Shown: positions 26,492 to 34,319 of the stretch, in pieces
Numbering within the stretch: position 1 is the stretch's first letter
How the letters are laid out: each line of letters begins with the position of its first letter
Source of the DNA: Rhizobium sp. Q54
Lineage (GTDB): Bacteria > Pseudomonadota > Alphaproteobacteria > UBA828
Assembly: GCA_945892755.1 (NCBI GenBank)
Contig: CAMDDO010000027.1
Location: forward strand, 1-38,343
Direction: 5' to 3'
Length of the DNA stretch: 38,343 bases
Program-made: the position numbers and the translations under genes
Notes under the pieces: model-generated
Databases searched by the model: none
What the model saw: only the letters and a program-made list of their open reading frames with translations
Told to the model about the DNA's origin: nothing

Positions 26492-29071
26492 TCAGGCGCT
26501 GTTGCTGATCTGGATGTCCGACGCGCTCACTGCGTCGCCCTGAACTTCGGCAATCACGGTGTAACCCGGCGTCGTGACATTGCCGTCGAAATACAGCGTC
26601 TTTGACACGATATCGAAGATGAAATGCGGCTGGTCGGTGTCCTCGGTAATGCCGCTGCCGTCATAGTTCGACACGGCTGAGAACAGGGTGGCGCCGGTCG
26701 CAGTCTCGATGTCAGCCAGGGTGCCGGTCGTGCCAAAGGCGAAGCCGAATTCGGTGTTTTGGAACACGAATTTGTCGACGCCGCTTGCAAAATCAGAAAC
26801 CAGCGTGGCATCGCCTTCGAACACTTCGTCGTTCGCGACGTCGATGCCATCGGCCCGGCTTTGGAAGAAGAAGGCGTCCGCGCCCCCGCCGCCGGTCAGC
26901 ACGTTGATGCCGGTGCCGCCGGCCAACAGATCGGCGTCGGCGCCGCCATCGAGCTCGTCATCGCCCGCGCCGCCGAACAATCGGTCGAGCCCGTCATCGC
27001 CGCTTGCCACGTCATTGCCCGCGCCCGCGAACAGCGTGTCATCGCCATCATTGCCGACCAAGATGTCCTCGCCGCCCGAACCGAAGACGGTGTCATTGCC
27101 GGCCAGAGCATCGATCTCGTCATTGCCGAGGCCGCCGAACAGCACGTCGCCCGATTCGCTGGGTTGACCATCGCCTTCAGCGGCGTCGGCGTTCACATAG
27201 AAAAAGGCGAAATCGTTGAATGCAGCGTTTGGTCCGCCGTTGATATCCGTGTCGATGAAATTATAGCCGAAGCTCAGCACATCGCCGGCCTCGACCGTGA
27301 TCTCGAACAGAAGCACGGAGCCGCCAGTGGCAAGGTCGGTCGTGTTCGGATTGCCATCGTCGGCCAGCGCGGCGAGCGCGCCCGGAGCCAGCCCCGGCAG
27401 CAGTGCTTCGATCTCGGCGATGGTCAGGTCGATCTGCAAACCTGAATCGCCGATCAAGACGGTCACGCCATCCAGCTTTAACTGGCCATTGCCCTGGATC
27501 GGATCGACGCCATTGAAATTGCCAACGAAGGTCACGTCCGAACCGGTCGGGATGGTAAATCCGTCGTCGAGGAACGACGACTGCTGGAACGGCTCGATCA
27601 ATTCACCATTCAGGAACACACTATCGAGCAGCAGCGGTGAGTCGATGACGAAATCGCCCTCGTCGATCGCGCCCCAAGCAAGCGTATAGGTACCGGCCTG
27701 CTGGAACATGAAGGTGCCGCCGAGCGGGCCCGAGGTATGCAGCACGCCGCCAATCAACACGTCGTTCTGATCGACCGATTGCGCAAGTTTGAACAGCCCG
27801 CCCGGTAGAATGAAATCCGGCGGCGGCTCTGTTCCGACCTCAGGCGGCACGATCGCGAGGGGTTGGGGCAGCGGCGGAACATCATCGTGGTCCGAACCGC
27901 CGCCGCCGAAACCGGCGCCAAAATCGAACGTCAGCGCGGCTGGTGGAGGCACCACGCCAAACGGCCCACCCGCGAGCGGATCGGCGTTGGTGACCTGAAT
28001 CACTTCTTGGGGCGCGTCGCCGAAATCACCGGCGGCAGGCGCGATCTCCGACAAGGCCGCCGCTGTCTCGAAGGCCTTCTCGCCGTCTTCGCTGAGAAAA
28101 TCGGAGTCCAGATATCTGAGCGAATCCGGGATGGCGCCTTGAAGGCGCCGGATCAAGAACGCGATGTCCTCGGGCAGGGCGTAGAACGTGTCGGACGGCG
28201 TCGCGAAAACGCTATCGGGCGCGGTCGCCTCATTGGGCTCGTCGAGCACAACCGAACCGCCATCGGTTGAGACCTTGACCGAGCCCGTGGATTCCTGCCC
28301 ATCTTCGGTCTGCTCGGGCAGCAGAATGATCAAATTCTGCTCGCTCTCCTCGGCGGCCTGCACCGCGACCGCCGTGCCACGAATACCCATGGTCGCGACT
28401 GGCGTCTTGACCACCATCTGATCGGGATTGTTCTCGGCGATGCCGCCCGAGACAAAAACGAAGACGCCTTCGATCACAGAGAAGCTCGATGAGCCCTCGA
28501 GCGTGCCCCGATCATAGACGAACTCGTCGAGCACCATGCGCGCGCTTTCGCCGACCGCGAACGTGCTTTCGTCGACGAACACAACCTTGAGCGCGGTGCC
28601 TTCGGCAGTCTCGATCACGTCGCCCTGAAAGACTGGAACGTCTTTGGCGAGCGTCAGTTTCGTGCCGTCGAGTCGCGTCGCTGTTGCGTCTCCTGTGAGC
28701 TCGGCGACTTTGCCGATCGGCTCGGACGAAGAGGCCGAATCATCCGCCGCGGCATATTGGCCGGGGGTCGGTGAGCCCGCGAGACGCGCGGCGAGGGCGC
28801 CCTCGATCCGAGCGCCGTGCTCGGTCTCGAGTCGGGGCGGCTCCGCCATCGCGAAGAAATCGCGCACGACGACGACGGCCTCATGGTCCGCGCCGCTGAG
28901 GACGAGGTCGCCCGCCGCGCGGCCGAACTCGGCGCCGAGCAGGAAATTCCCGCCCGGCACGGTCAGCGTGCCGCCTTCGGTCGCCTGCAAGATCAGCGGC
29001 GCCTTGGCGGCGTGATCAGCGCGGCTCAATGACGGCGCATCGTCCGTCGCCGACGAAAATTCCAGAGACAT
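26492..29071 (-). CDS. FecR-domain RTX protein 2
   Basis: An 859-residue type I secretion substrate. Residues 25-120 are the shared N-module, and 120-250 the FecR-like domain (LAKDVPVFQGDVIET...VFVDESTFAVGESARMVLDE...MGIRGT). IAPAAG occupies 343-348, just beyond the end of the conserved region (to about 320). Residues 420-630 are a beta-rich domain found in neither paralogue (TFMFQQAGTYTLAWGAIDEGDF...FNDFAFFYVNAD). RTX repeats run 640-730, and the C-terminal signal region is 740-859 (HFIFDIVSKTLYFDGNVTTPGYTVIAEVQ). ATG 29071 is preferred because AGGTGAGGA lies just before it and residue numbering then aligns exactly with RTX protein 1; GTG 29083 is inside that ribosome site. No cysteine is seen. 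Confidence 0.93.
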   Translation of the reverse strand: MSLEFSSATDDAPSLSRADHAAKAPLILQATEGGTLTVPGGNFLLGAEFGRAAGDLVLSGADHEAVVVVRDFFAMAEPPRLETEHGARIEGALAARLAGSPTPGQYAAADDSASSSEPIGKVAELTGDATATRLDGTKLTLAKDVPVFQGDVIETAEGTALKVVFVDESTFAVGESARMVLDEFVYDRGTLEGSSSFSVIEGVFVFVSGGIAENNPDQMVVKTPVATMGIRGTAVAVQAAEESEQNLIILLPEQTEDGQESTGSVKVSTDGGSVVLDEPNEATAPDSVFATPSDTFYALPEDIAFLIRRLQGAIPDSLRYLDSDFLSEDGEKAFETAAALSEIAPAAGDFGDAPQEVIQVTNADPLAGGPFGVVPPPAALTFDFGAGFGGGGSDHDDVPPLPQPLAIVPPEVGTEPPPDFILPGGLFKLAQSVDQNDVLIGGVLHTSGPLGGTFMFQQAGTYTLAWGAIDEGDFVIDSPLLLDSVFLNGELIEPFQQSSFLDDGFTIPTGSDVTFVGNFNGVDPIQGNGQLKLDGVTVLIGDSGLQIDLTIAEIEALLPGLAPGALAALADDGNPNTTDLATGGSVLLFEITVEAGDVLSFGYNFIDTDINGGPNAAFNDFAFFYVNADAAEGDGQPSESGDVLFGGLGNDEIDALAGNDTVFGSGGEDILVGNDGDDTLFAGAGNDVASGDDGLDRLFGGAGDDELDGGADADLLAGGTGINVLTGGGGADAFFFQSRADGIDVANDEVFEGDATLVSDFASGVDKFVFQNTEFGFAFGTTGTLADIETATGATLFSAVSNYDGSGITEDTDQPHFIFDIVSKTLYFDGNVTTPGYTVIAEVQGDAVSASDIQISNSA

Positions 29072-29152
29072 GGGCGTCCTCACCTTTTCCGGCCCCTGCG
29101 CGGGGGCCAGTTATCGTTCCGCCAATGGCCGCAATTCTACCATCGTCGCTTG

Positions 29153-29168
29153 GTTAGGACTTGGTAAA
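29153..29168 (-). promoter_or_regulatory. Degenerate CtrA-like box before RTX gene 2
   Basis: GTTAGGACTTGGTAAA reads TTTACCAAGTCCTAAC on the minus strand: TTTA-N7-CTAAC, 6 of 8 core bases of TTAA-N7-TTAA. Nearly the same 16-mer (TTTACCAAATCTTTAC) stands before RTX gene 1. It lies 82-97 bases upstream of ATG 29071. Confidence 0.35.
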
Positions 29169-29211
29169 AATAACAAACAAAATGAGAACCTCGGGGTATT
29201 TCGAAACGGGC

Positions 29212-29230
29212 CGGAGGCAGCCGGCCTCCG
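29212..29230 (-). terminator. Hairpin after RTX gene 1
   Basis: CGGAGGC (29212-29218) and GCCTCCG (29224-29230) form a 7-bp stem with a 5-base loop, 25 bases past the stop of RTX gene 1. On the minus strand it is followed by GCCCGTTTCG, so the T-tract is weak. It may attenuate or process the message between the two RTX genes. Confidence 0.4.
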
Positions 29231-29254
29231 ATGAAATCCGCGCCGCCTCGGTGC

Positions 29255-32200
29255 CTAGGTCGGCGCGTTGAAGTCGCTCAACACGATGTCCGCGGACGAT
29301 AGGTTAGCGCCGTTCGGCACTTGCGCGATCACGGTGTAACCGGCGGTCGCCGAATTGTCATCGTAGTAAAGCGTGCTTCCCACGTCGTCGAAGACAAAAT
29401 GGGGCTGGCCTGGCGCGGCCGGGATGCCGGTGCCGTCGTAATTGCTCTGAACAAAAAAGAGCGTCGTGTTTAGATCGATTTCGAGCGTCGCCAGCGATCC
29501 CTCGAACGTGCCGAAGCCGAAGTCGAAGCCGGAGATCGCGAAAAAGTCCTGGCCCGAGGTGTAGTCGAATATCTGGTCGCGCGGATCGTTGAAGGCACCG
29601 TTCGCGTTGGTCACGACGCCATGGCTTGGTCCGCCATAGATGAAGGCATCGGCACCGATACCGCCGGTCATTTCGTCGATGCCCTCTTCACCCATGATGA
29701 AGTCGTCACCGGCATCACCGGACAATACATCATTCGCGCCGGAGCCGAGCAGAATGTCGTTGCCGCCATCGCCGATCAGGGTGCTCGAGACATTGAAAGT
29801 CGCGACGACAAAGTCATCGCCGCCGCCACCAGTTTGGTTGGTTGCAAGATTGAGCGTCCGCTGACCGAAGCCATAGTCGACCTCGAAGAGTTCGATCGTG
29901 TTCCCGGCAAAGTGATTGAGAATCGTGGCGGAACCGAGGCTCTCGAAATCAAATACCAAATTGTCGGCGACGCGAAACGCACTTGCGCCAAAACCAGTGA
30001 ACACCAAGCGATCCGCCGCGCCGTCGCTATCCACGATGCCGTCGTCTGAACCGTCCAGATCGCTGATATCGAAGCTGTAGGTTTCGTCGCCCTGGGTATC
30101 GGACAAAATGTCGAAGCCGCTGCCGCCGCTTAGCGTATCATTGCCGCCTTCGCCGAACAGGTTGTCATCGCCCGAACTGCCGAGCAGCTGATCATCGCCC
30201 AGATTGCCGAACACGGTGTCATTACCGCCGAGCGCGTCGATCACGTCGGACCCGGCCGTGCCGAACAGCAGGTCATTGCCGCCGGTCGCGACCTCGTTCT
30301 GGTCGGTCACCTGAACGAAATAGTCGCGGAAGGTCGAGGCGGCCTGGGTATCCGTCACCGTCACCCGCACCTTGTAGAGATCGTCATCGCCGGGATCGGT
30401 GAATTCGAAATCCGGCGGGTTGGCGAAGCTGAGCGCGCCGGTCGCGCTATCGACCGTGAAGAACGTATTGTCGAAGCTGGCATTGGGGTTCGCGCCGATC
30501 GAAAAGGTCAGCGTCTGGTTCTCGGGGTCGGTCGCGGTGATCGCGATGAACGTGCCGGCCGTGTTCTCGGCGACGAAGATCGGATTGCCCGCCGTCGGGC
30601 CCGCGAGTTGCGTGATCAACGGCGCTTCGTTGAGGTTCGTTACCTGGAAGATGAATTGGCCGGAGGTCGCATCGGGTGTGCCGCCGACCGCAAGGTCATC
30701 CGCTGTGACCTGCACCTGGTAGAGGGCCTGGGTTTCGAAATCGAGTACGAGGCCGGGCTTCAAGCGCAGCTCGGTGCCGATGATCTCGAACGACGAGGTA
30801 TCCGGCCCGACCAGCGCAAGCGCGTTGGCGCCGAAGGCATCATCGGTCACCACGATGTCGGCGACCTTGAGGCCGAGCAGTATGTCGGTGTTCTCCGCGA
30901 TCGATGCTGTCGTGTTCGCCAAGCCGACCACCGTCGGTGGGTTGTTGATCTGCGGTGGCACGACAACGGACGGTGGGCCGACAGGCGCGGGCGGGAGGCC
31001 ATTGTCGCCGGTCGAGCCGCCGGTATCGGGCTCGGTTTGCGTCGCCGGAGGCGCCGGCGGAGCCGCGAGCGCGATCGGTGTGATCGGTGTGATCGGCGGC
31101 TGAGGAGGGCCGGGCTCGAACGTCGGCGCGAAACCCGATGGCTCGAGAACGCTGGCCTCCGTCACATTGACCGTCGCATCCGGGATCGAGGGGTTTCCCT
31201 CCGCCGGGGCCTCGGCTTGATCGCCGGGAGAGGCCGAGCCTGCCGCTGGCGCGATGGTTGGTATCGCGTCCAGCGCGAATCCAGCTTCGCCGAGCGCTCC
31301 GGCGTCGGCGCCGCGCCCGCCAGCGCCGCCTTCGGGCGCCAGGAATTCGAGCGAATCCGGCAGGGCACCTTTGAGGCGGCGCAACAGAAAGGCGATCTCT
31401 TCGGGTGACGAGAGATAGGGGTCGGACGGCAGCGAGAAAATGCTGTCGACCATGGTGGTCTCATAGGCTTCATCGAGCACGACAGAGCCGGCCTGGTTGC
31501 TCACTTTGACGGCGCCGACCGTCTCCTGGCCGTCGGAGGCTTTCTCGGGCAAGAGGACGATCCTGTTGTCTTCGCCCTCCTGCGCCGCCTGCACCGCGCC
31601 CGCCGTGCCGCGTACGCCGATCAGGCCGACCGGCGTGCGAATCGTCATCTGTTCCGGGTTGTACTGCGCGATTTCGCCCGAGACGAAAACGAAGAGACCT
31701 TGGAGCACCGAGACGGCCGATGAGCCCTTGAGCGAACTGGGGTCGAACACCAGCTCATCGAGCACCATGCGGCCATTGTCGCCGACCGAGAGCGTGCTCT
31801 CGTCAACAAAGACGAGCTTGAGCGCCGCCTCGTCTCCGGTCTCGACGACATCGCCCTGATAGACCGGCATGTCCTTGGCGAGGGTTTCCCGTGTGCCGTC
31901 GGCATGAATCACCTCGGTCTCGCCAACGATGTCGATGACCTTGCCGATCGGCTCGGCGACGGCGCCGTCACCGGCCGCGGCGTATTGGCCCGGCGCCGGG
32001 GCGCCGGCCAAACGCGCGGCGAGGGCCCCCGAGACCTCGGCGCCTGCTTCGGTCCGCAAGGTTGGCGCGTGCTCGAGCGCGAAGAAGTCGCGGATGACGA
32101 CGACATGTCGGTCGGCGCCGCCACTCAGCACGAGGTCGGCCCCAACCCGGTCATAGTCCGCGATAAGAAGGAAGGCGCCGCCGGGGACGATCAGCTCGCC

Positions 32201-32302
32201 GCCGAGCGTGGCGTCAAGAATGGTTGGCGCCGTGGCTTGCTCGGCGGGGTCTACGCCGTCGAGGACCCGCCCCGCCGATCCCAATGTGAGCGTGAATGAC
32301 AT
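29255..32302 (-). CDS. FecR-domain RTX protein 1 with cadherin-like repeats
   Basis: A 1015-residue type I secretion substrate. The shared N-module is at 30-120, and the FecR-like domain at 120-250 (LAKDMPVYQGDVVETG...VFVDESTLSVGDNGRMVLDE...IGVRGT). IAPAAG occupies 350-355, and a Pro-rich linker runs to 450. Two cadherin-like repeats follow (about 455-558, 560-668; NNPPTV...SIAENTD and NEAPLIT...VAENTAG, each with the DFE/D-x-D calcium motifs). RTX blocks are at 673-730 and 825-890 with an HCBP-related domain between (about 755-820). The C-terminal signal region is 900-1015 (HFVFDDVGSTLYYDDN...GYTVIAQV). Met 32302 is chosen by exact alignment with protein 2; no clear Shine-Dalgarno precedes it, and 32350 is the alternative. 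No cysteine is seen. Confidence 0.93.
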   Translation of the reverse strand: MSFTLTLGSAGRVLDGVDPAEQATAPTILDATLGGELIVPGGAFLLIADYDRVGADLVLSGGADRHVVVIRDFFALEHAPTLRTEAGAEVSGALAARLAGAPAPGQYAAAGDGAVAEPIGKVIDIVGETEVIHADGTRETLAKDMPVYQGDVVETGDEAALKLVFVDESTLSVGDNGRMVLDELVFDPSSLKGSSAVSVLQGLFVFVSGEIAQYNPEQMTIRTPVGLIGVRGTAGAVQAAQEGEDNRIVLLPEKASDGQETVGAVKVSNQAGSVVLDEAYETTMVDSIFSLPSDPYLSSPEEIAFLLRRLKGALPDSLEFLAPEGGAGGRGADAGALGEAGFALDAIPTIAPAAGSASPGDQAEAPAEGNPSIPDATVNVTEASVLEPSGFAPTFEPGPPQPPITPITPIALAAPPAPPATQTEPDTGGSTGDNGLPPAPVGPPSVVVPPQINNPPTVVGLANTTASIAENTDILLGLKVADIVVTDDAFGANALALVGPDTSSFEIIGTELRLKPGLVLDFETQALYQVQVTADDLAVGGTPDATSGQFIFQVTNLNEAPLITQLAGPTAGNPIFVAENTAGTFIAITATDPENQTLTFSIGANPNASFDNTFFTVDSATGALSFANPPDFEFTDPGDDDLYKVRVTVTDTQAASTFRDYFVQVTDQNEVATGGNDLLFGTAGSDVIDALGGNDTVFGNLGDDQLLGSSGDDNLFGEGGNDTLSGGSGFDILSDTQGDETYSFDISDLDGSDDGIVDSDGAADRLVFTGFGASAFRVADNLVFDFESLGSATILNHFAGNTIELFEVDYGFGQRTLNLATNQTGGGGDDFVVATFNVSSTLIGDGGNDILLGSGANDVLSGDAGDDFIMGEEGIDEMTGGIGADAFIYGGPSHGVVTNANGAFNDPRDQIFDYTSGQDFFAISGFDFGFGTFEGSLATLEIDLNTTLFFVQSNYDGTGIPAAPGQPHFVFDDVGSTLYYDDNSATAGYTVIAQVPNGANLSSADIVLSDFNAPT

Positions 32303-32382
32303 TTGCGCACCATCGAGCGGTACTTGCCCATCTTGGGGCTTAAGTCGCATTGATTCGGGGGCAATCCTAGCACCGACCGAGT

Positions 32383-32398
32383 GTAAAGATTTGGTAAA
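32383..32398 (-). promoter_or_regulatory. Degenerate CtrA-like box before RTX gene 1
   Basis: GTAAAGATTTGGTAAA reads TTTACCAAATCTTTAC on the minus strand: TTTA-N7-TTTAC, 6 of 8 core bases of the CtrA consensus, with the CC after the first half-site as in the TTAACCAT half-site. It lies 81-96 bases upstream of ATG 32302 and pairs with the similar box before RTX gene 2. Confidence 0.38.
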
Positions 32399-32447
32399 TA
32401 TTAGGAATAAAACAGGAACAACGTCCCTTTGGTTGTGAGACTACAGG

Positions 32448-32462
32448 TCAACCGGCCGTTAA
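32448..32462 (-). promoter_or_regulatory. CtrA-like box between divK and RTX gene 1
   Basis: TCAA-CCGGCCG-TTAA reads TTAA-CGGCCGG-TTGAC on the minus strand, 7 of 8 core bases of TTAA-N7-TTAA plus the trailing C. It is about 146 bases upstream of ATG 32302 and 30 bases past the divK stop. Confidence 0.4.
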
Positions 32463-32491
32463 GAACAATGATTCTGAGTAATCGTCGCCGG

Positions 32492-32857
32492 TCAGGCGAG
32501 ATAGCGTCGTACCACTTCCAGGAAGTGGGAGATCGAGATCGGCTTGGTGATATAGGCATCGCAGCCGGCTTCGCGAACCCGCTCCTCATCACCGCGGAGG
32601 GCCAAGGCGGTCACCGCGATGACAGGGATCTTCTTGAGTTCCGCGTCCGCCTTGAGCCAGCGCGTCACGTCGAGCCCAGAGACGTCCGGCAACTGGATAT
32701 CCATGAGAATGACATCGGGTCGATGTAACCGAACCAATTCGAGCACGCTGTTGCCGTCCTTGGTTTGGAGGGTCGCGATGCCAGATGCCTCAAGGAGGTC
32801 GCGCATCAACTTGAGGTTGAGCGCGTTGTCTTCGACGATCAGCGCTGTCTTGACCAT
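32492..32857 (-). CDS. divK: Cell-cycle response regulator DivK
   Basis: A 121-residue single-domain receiver that matches DivK of Caulobacter almost along its whole length: [22 protein letters not shown], phospho-acceptor D53 in [21 protein letters not shown], and [40 protein letters not shown]. DivK controls the DivJ/PleC/DivL-CckA pathway and thereby the phosphorylation of CtrA at the division poles. In Caulobacter it precedes pleD; here no pleD follows, and the next gene downstream is an RTX gene with CtrA-like boxes. The upstream 190-base leader contains a perfect 10-base inverted repeat. Confidence 0.95.
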   Translation of the reverse strand: MVKTALIVEDNALNLKLMRDLLEASGIATLQTKDGNSVLELVRLHRPDVILMDIQLPDVSGLDVTRWLKADAELKKIPVIAVTALALRGDEERVREAGCDAYITKPISISHFLEVVRRYLA

Positions 32858-32872
32858 GACCCGACGATTAGT

Positions 32873-32970
32873 CCTTCAAGCGAAAAGCCTTCCCCGAAAC
32901 CGGGTCTGCTTGTAAGCAACAAACCAACGGCGTGCCAGCGAAATTATTGGGATAAATGAGCGCTTGAAGG
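32873..32970. repeat. Spaced inverted repeat in the divK leader
   Basis: CCTTCAAGCG (32873-32882) and CGCTTGAAGG (32961-32970) are perfect 10-base inverted copies 78 bases apart, between divK and the upstream gene. They could be paired regulator sites or the stem of a long leader hairpin. Confidence 0.45.
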
Positions 32971-33047
32971 GCGCGCGGTTCAAATCAAATCGGGCTTGAT
33001 CTCGGACTCGTCGGTGTATCTAGCCCGCTGGATGGGCTTGGGCGAGC

Positions 33048-34214
33048 TCAGCGGGGCATGCCTAGCGCCTCGGCCAGGCGACCACACAGAAGCAGAGAGA
33101 GATTGTATAGAACTTTGGCGGCAAGCTCGGGCTCCGCGACCATCATGCGCCTAAAATAGTCCTGCGAGAGCATCAGCACTTCGACGTCCGAACGCGCGAC
33201 GACGCCGGCACTTCGTCTGACCTCGCTCAGAAATCCGACCTCGCCGAATATCTCGCCGACCCCCAGGCGCGCCACACTGCGTGTTTCGTCACCCGCTGCG
33301 CAAACCTCGACCTCGCCGCTCAAGACGACATACATCTCATGGCTCTTTGAGCCGGCGCGCAGGACCCAGTCGGCGGTCTTGCAGCGAATTGTCGTGCCGG
33401 ATGTGACGAAGCGCTTCGCCTCCTCCGGGGCCAGGCCGTCGAGCAAGGCGATGCCTTCGAGCGGGGTCCGGTTTAGGCGCCTCGAGAGATAGACCCAGAA
33501 CTCGTCGTCACTCATTCCAACCGAGGGCGCGATGCGACGAACGTCAGGGAAAGTGCGCATGAACCACAGCGCGGTTTCGGTCGAGTTCGGCTCGGTGATA
33601 CCGAGGCGCCATAGCGGTGAGCCGATCTCTTTCAAATAGCGAATGTCCTCGAGTAGCAGCACCATCGGGCACTTGAGCGAGCCGCCATCGGTCAGAGTCG
33701 CCGCGTGCCGGCGATAACCCAACGCCTCGAAGGCGGGAAGGCTGTAGGGGTTGGCGGCGACGAAATCGAAGCGAACGCCGTGCGCGCGACTGAGCTTGTA
33801 GGCCGCGCCAACAAGCAGGGAAAGCATCGGCGAATTACGCCACGCCGAAGAAACCGCGAGGCACGACGTATAGGAAAGGGTGGCAGGGCCGAACGTTTCG
33901 AAGCGGTCGATCATCAGAAGCGACCGCGCGGTGGGCACCAGCGTCTGGGCGGCGTTCAAATTGAGCCGGAGCGTCGCGATGATCTCGCCTGCGCACGTGC
34001 CGAGCACCAGCACGATGGCGGAATCGTCGAGCGGACCGCGGACCGTCTTCGTTTCGTAATCGGTCTCCGTCAGGGATTCGCCAAGCTCTTCGACTAGGAC
34101 CTTGTAGCGAAAGGCATAGATGCGCTGGCGTTCTTTCGAGCCGCGCGCCTGGAAGACCTCGTAATCGGTTTGTTTGCTCGCCTGCGGCTTGGCGGCGGAG
34201 CTGGGCAAGGCCAC
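33048..34214 (-). CDS. GNAT/FeeM-like N-acyltransferase fused to a cyclic-nucleotide-binding domain
   Basis: A 388-residue cytoplasmic fusion. Residues about 18-195 resemble the N-acyl amino acid synthase (FeeM)/autoinducer-synthase branch of the GNAT fold: RQRIYAFRYKVLVEELGESL, then DDSAIVLVLGTCAGEIIATLRLNLN, SYTSCLAVSSAWRNSPML, and FVAANPYSLPAFEALGYRRH. Residues about 255-375 form a CAP_ED domain: a beta-roll with YVVLSGEVEVCAAGDE and the phosphate-binding cassette GEIFGEVGFLSEVRRSAGVVA (CRP-like Arg-Ser). There is no helix-turn-helix. It may be an acyltransferase switched by cAMP or c-di-GMP-like ligands. GTG 34214 has AAGGAGG 9 bases upstream. It lies between the Rieske genes and divK, same strand. 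Confidence 0.85.
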   Translation of the reverse strand: MALPSSAAKPQASKQTDYEVFQARGSKERQRIYAFRYKVLVEELGESLTETDYETKTVRGPLDDSAIVLVLGTCAGEIIATLRLNLNAAQTLVPTARSLLMIDRFETFGPATLSYTSCLAVSSAWRNSPMLSLLVGAAYKLSRAHGVRFDFVAANPYSLPAFEALGYRRHAATLTDGGSLKCPMVLLLEDIRYLKEIGSPLWRLGITEPNSTETALWFMRTFPDVRRIAPSVGMSDDEFWVYLSRRLNRTPLEGIALLDGLAPEEAKRFVTSGTTIRCKTADWVLRAGSKSHEMYVVLSGEVEVCAAGDETRSVARLGVGEIFGEVGFLSEVRRSAGVVARSDVEVLMLSQDYFRRMMVAEPELAAKVLYNLSLLLCGRLAEALGMPR

Positions 34215-34319
34215 GGCGGACGCCTCCTTCGGGTTCTAGGCAAACGGTCGCAGCCTAAACGCCGAAGGCTTAACAAACTCTGGGGACGGCCTCGCTATTT
34301 CGGCAAGCCCCGGCCAATT

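Noticed and set aside
31969-31980. AAAG (residues 108-111) in RTX protein 1 as the LapG site
   Set aside because: It lies before the FecR-like domain and the paralogues have AAAA or AAAD there; the conserved IAPAAG after the domain is the better candidate.
22999-32302. RTX-coding repeats as a CRISPR or satellite array
   Set aside because: The repetition follows the nonapeptide GGxGxDxLx code in frame and has no constant spacer-repeat structure.
32403-32440. ACAAC/GTTGT hairpin with T-rich tail as a divK terminator
   Set aside because: The stem has only 5 weak pairs and the T-tract is interrupted.
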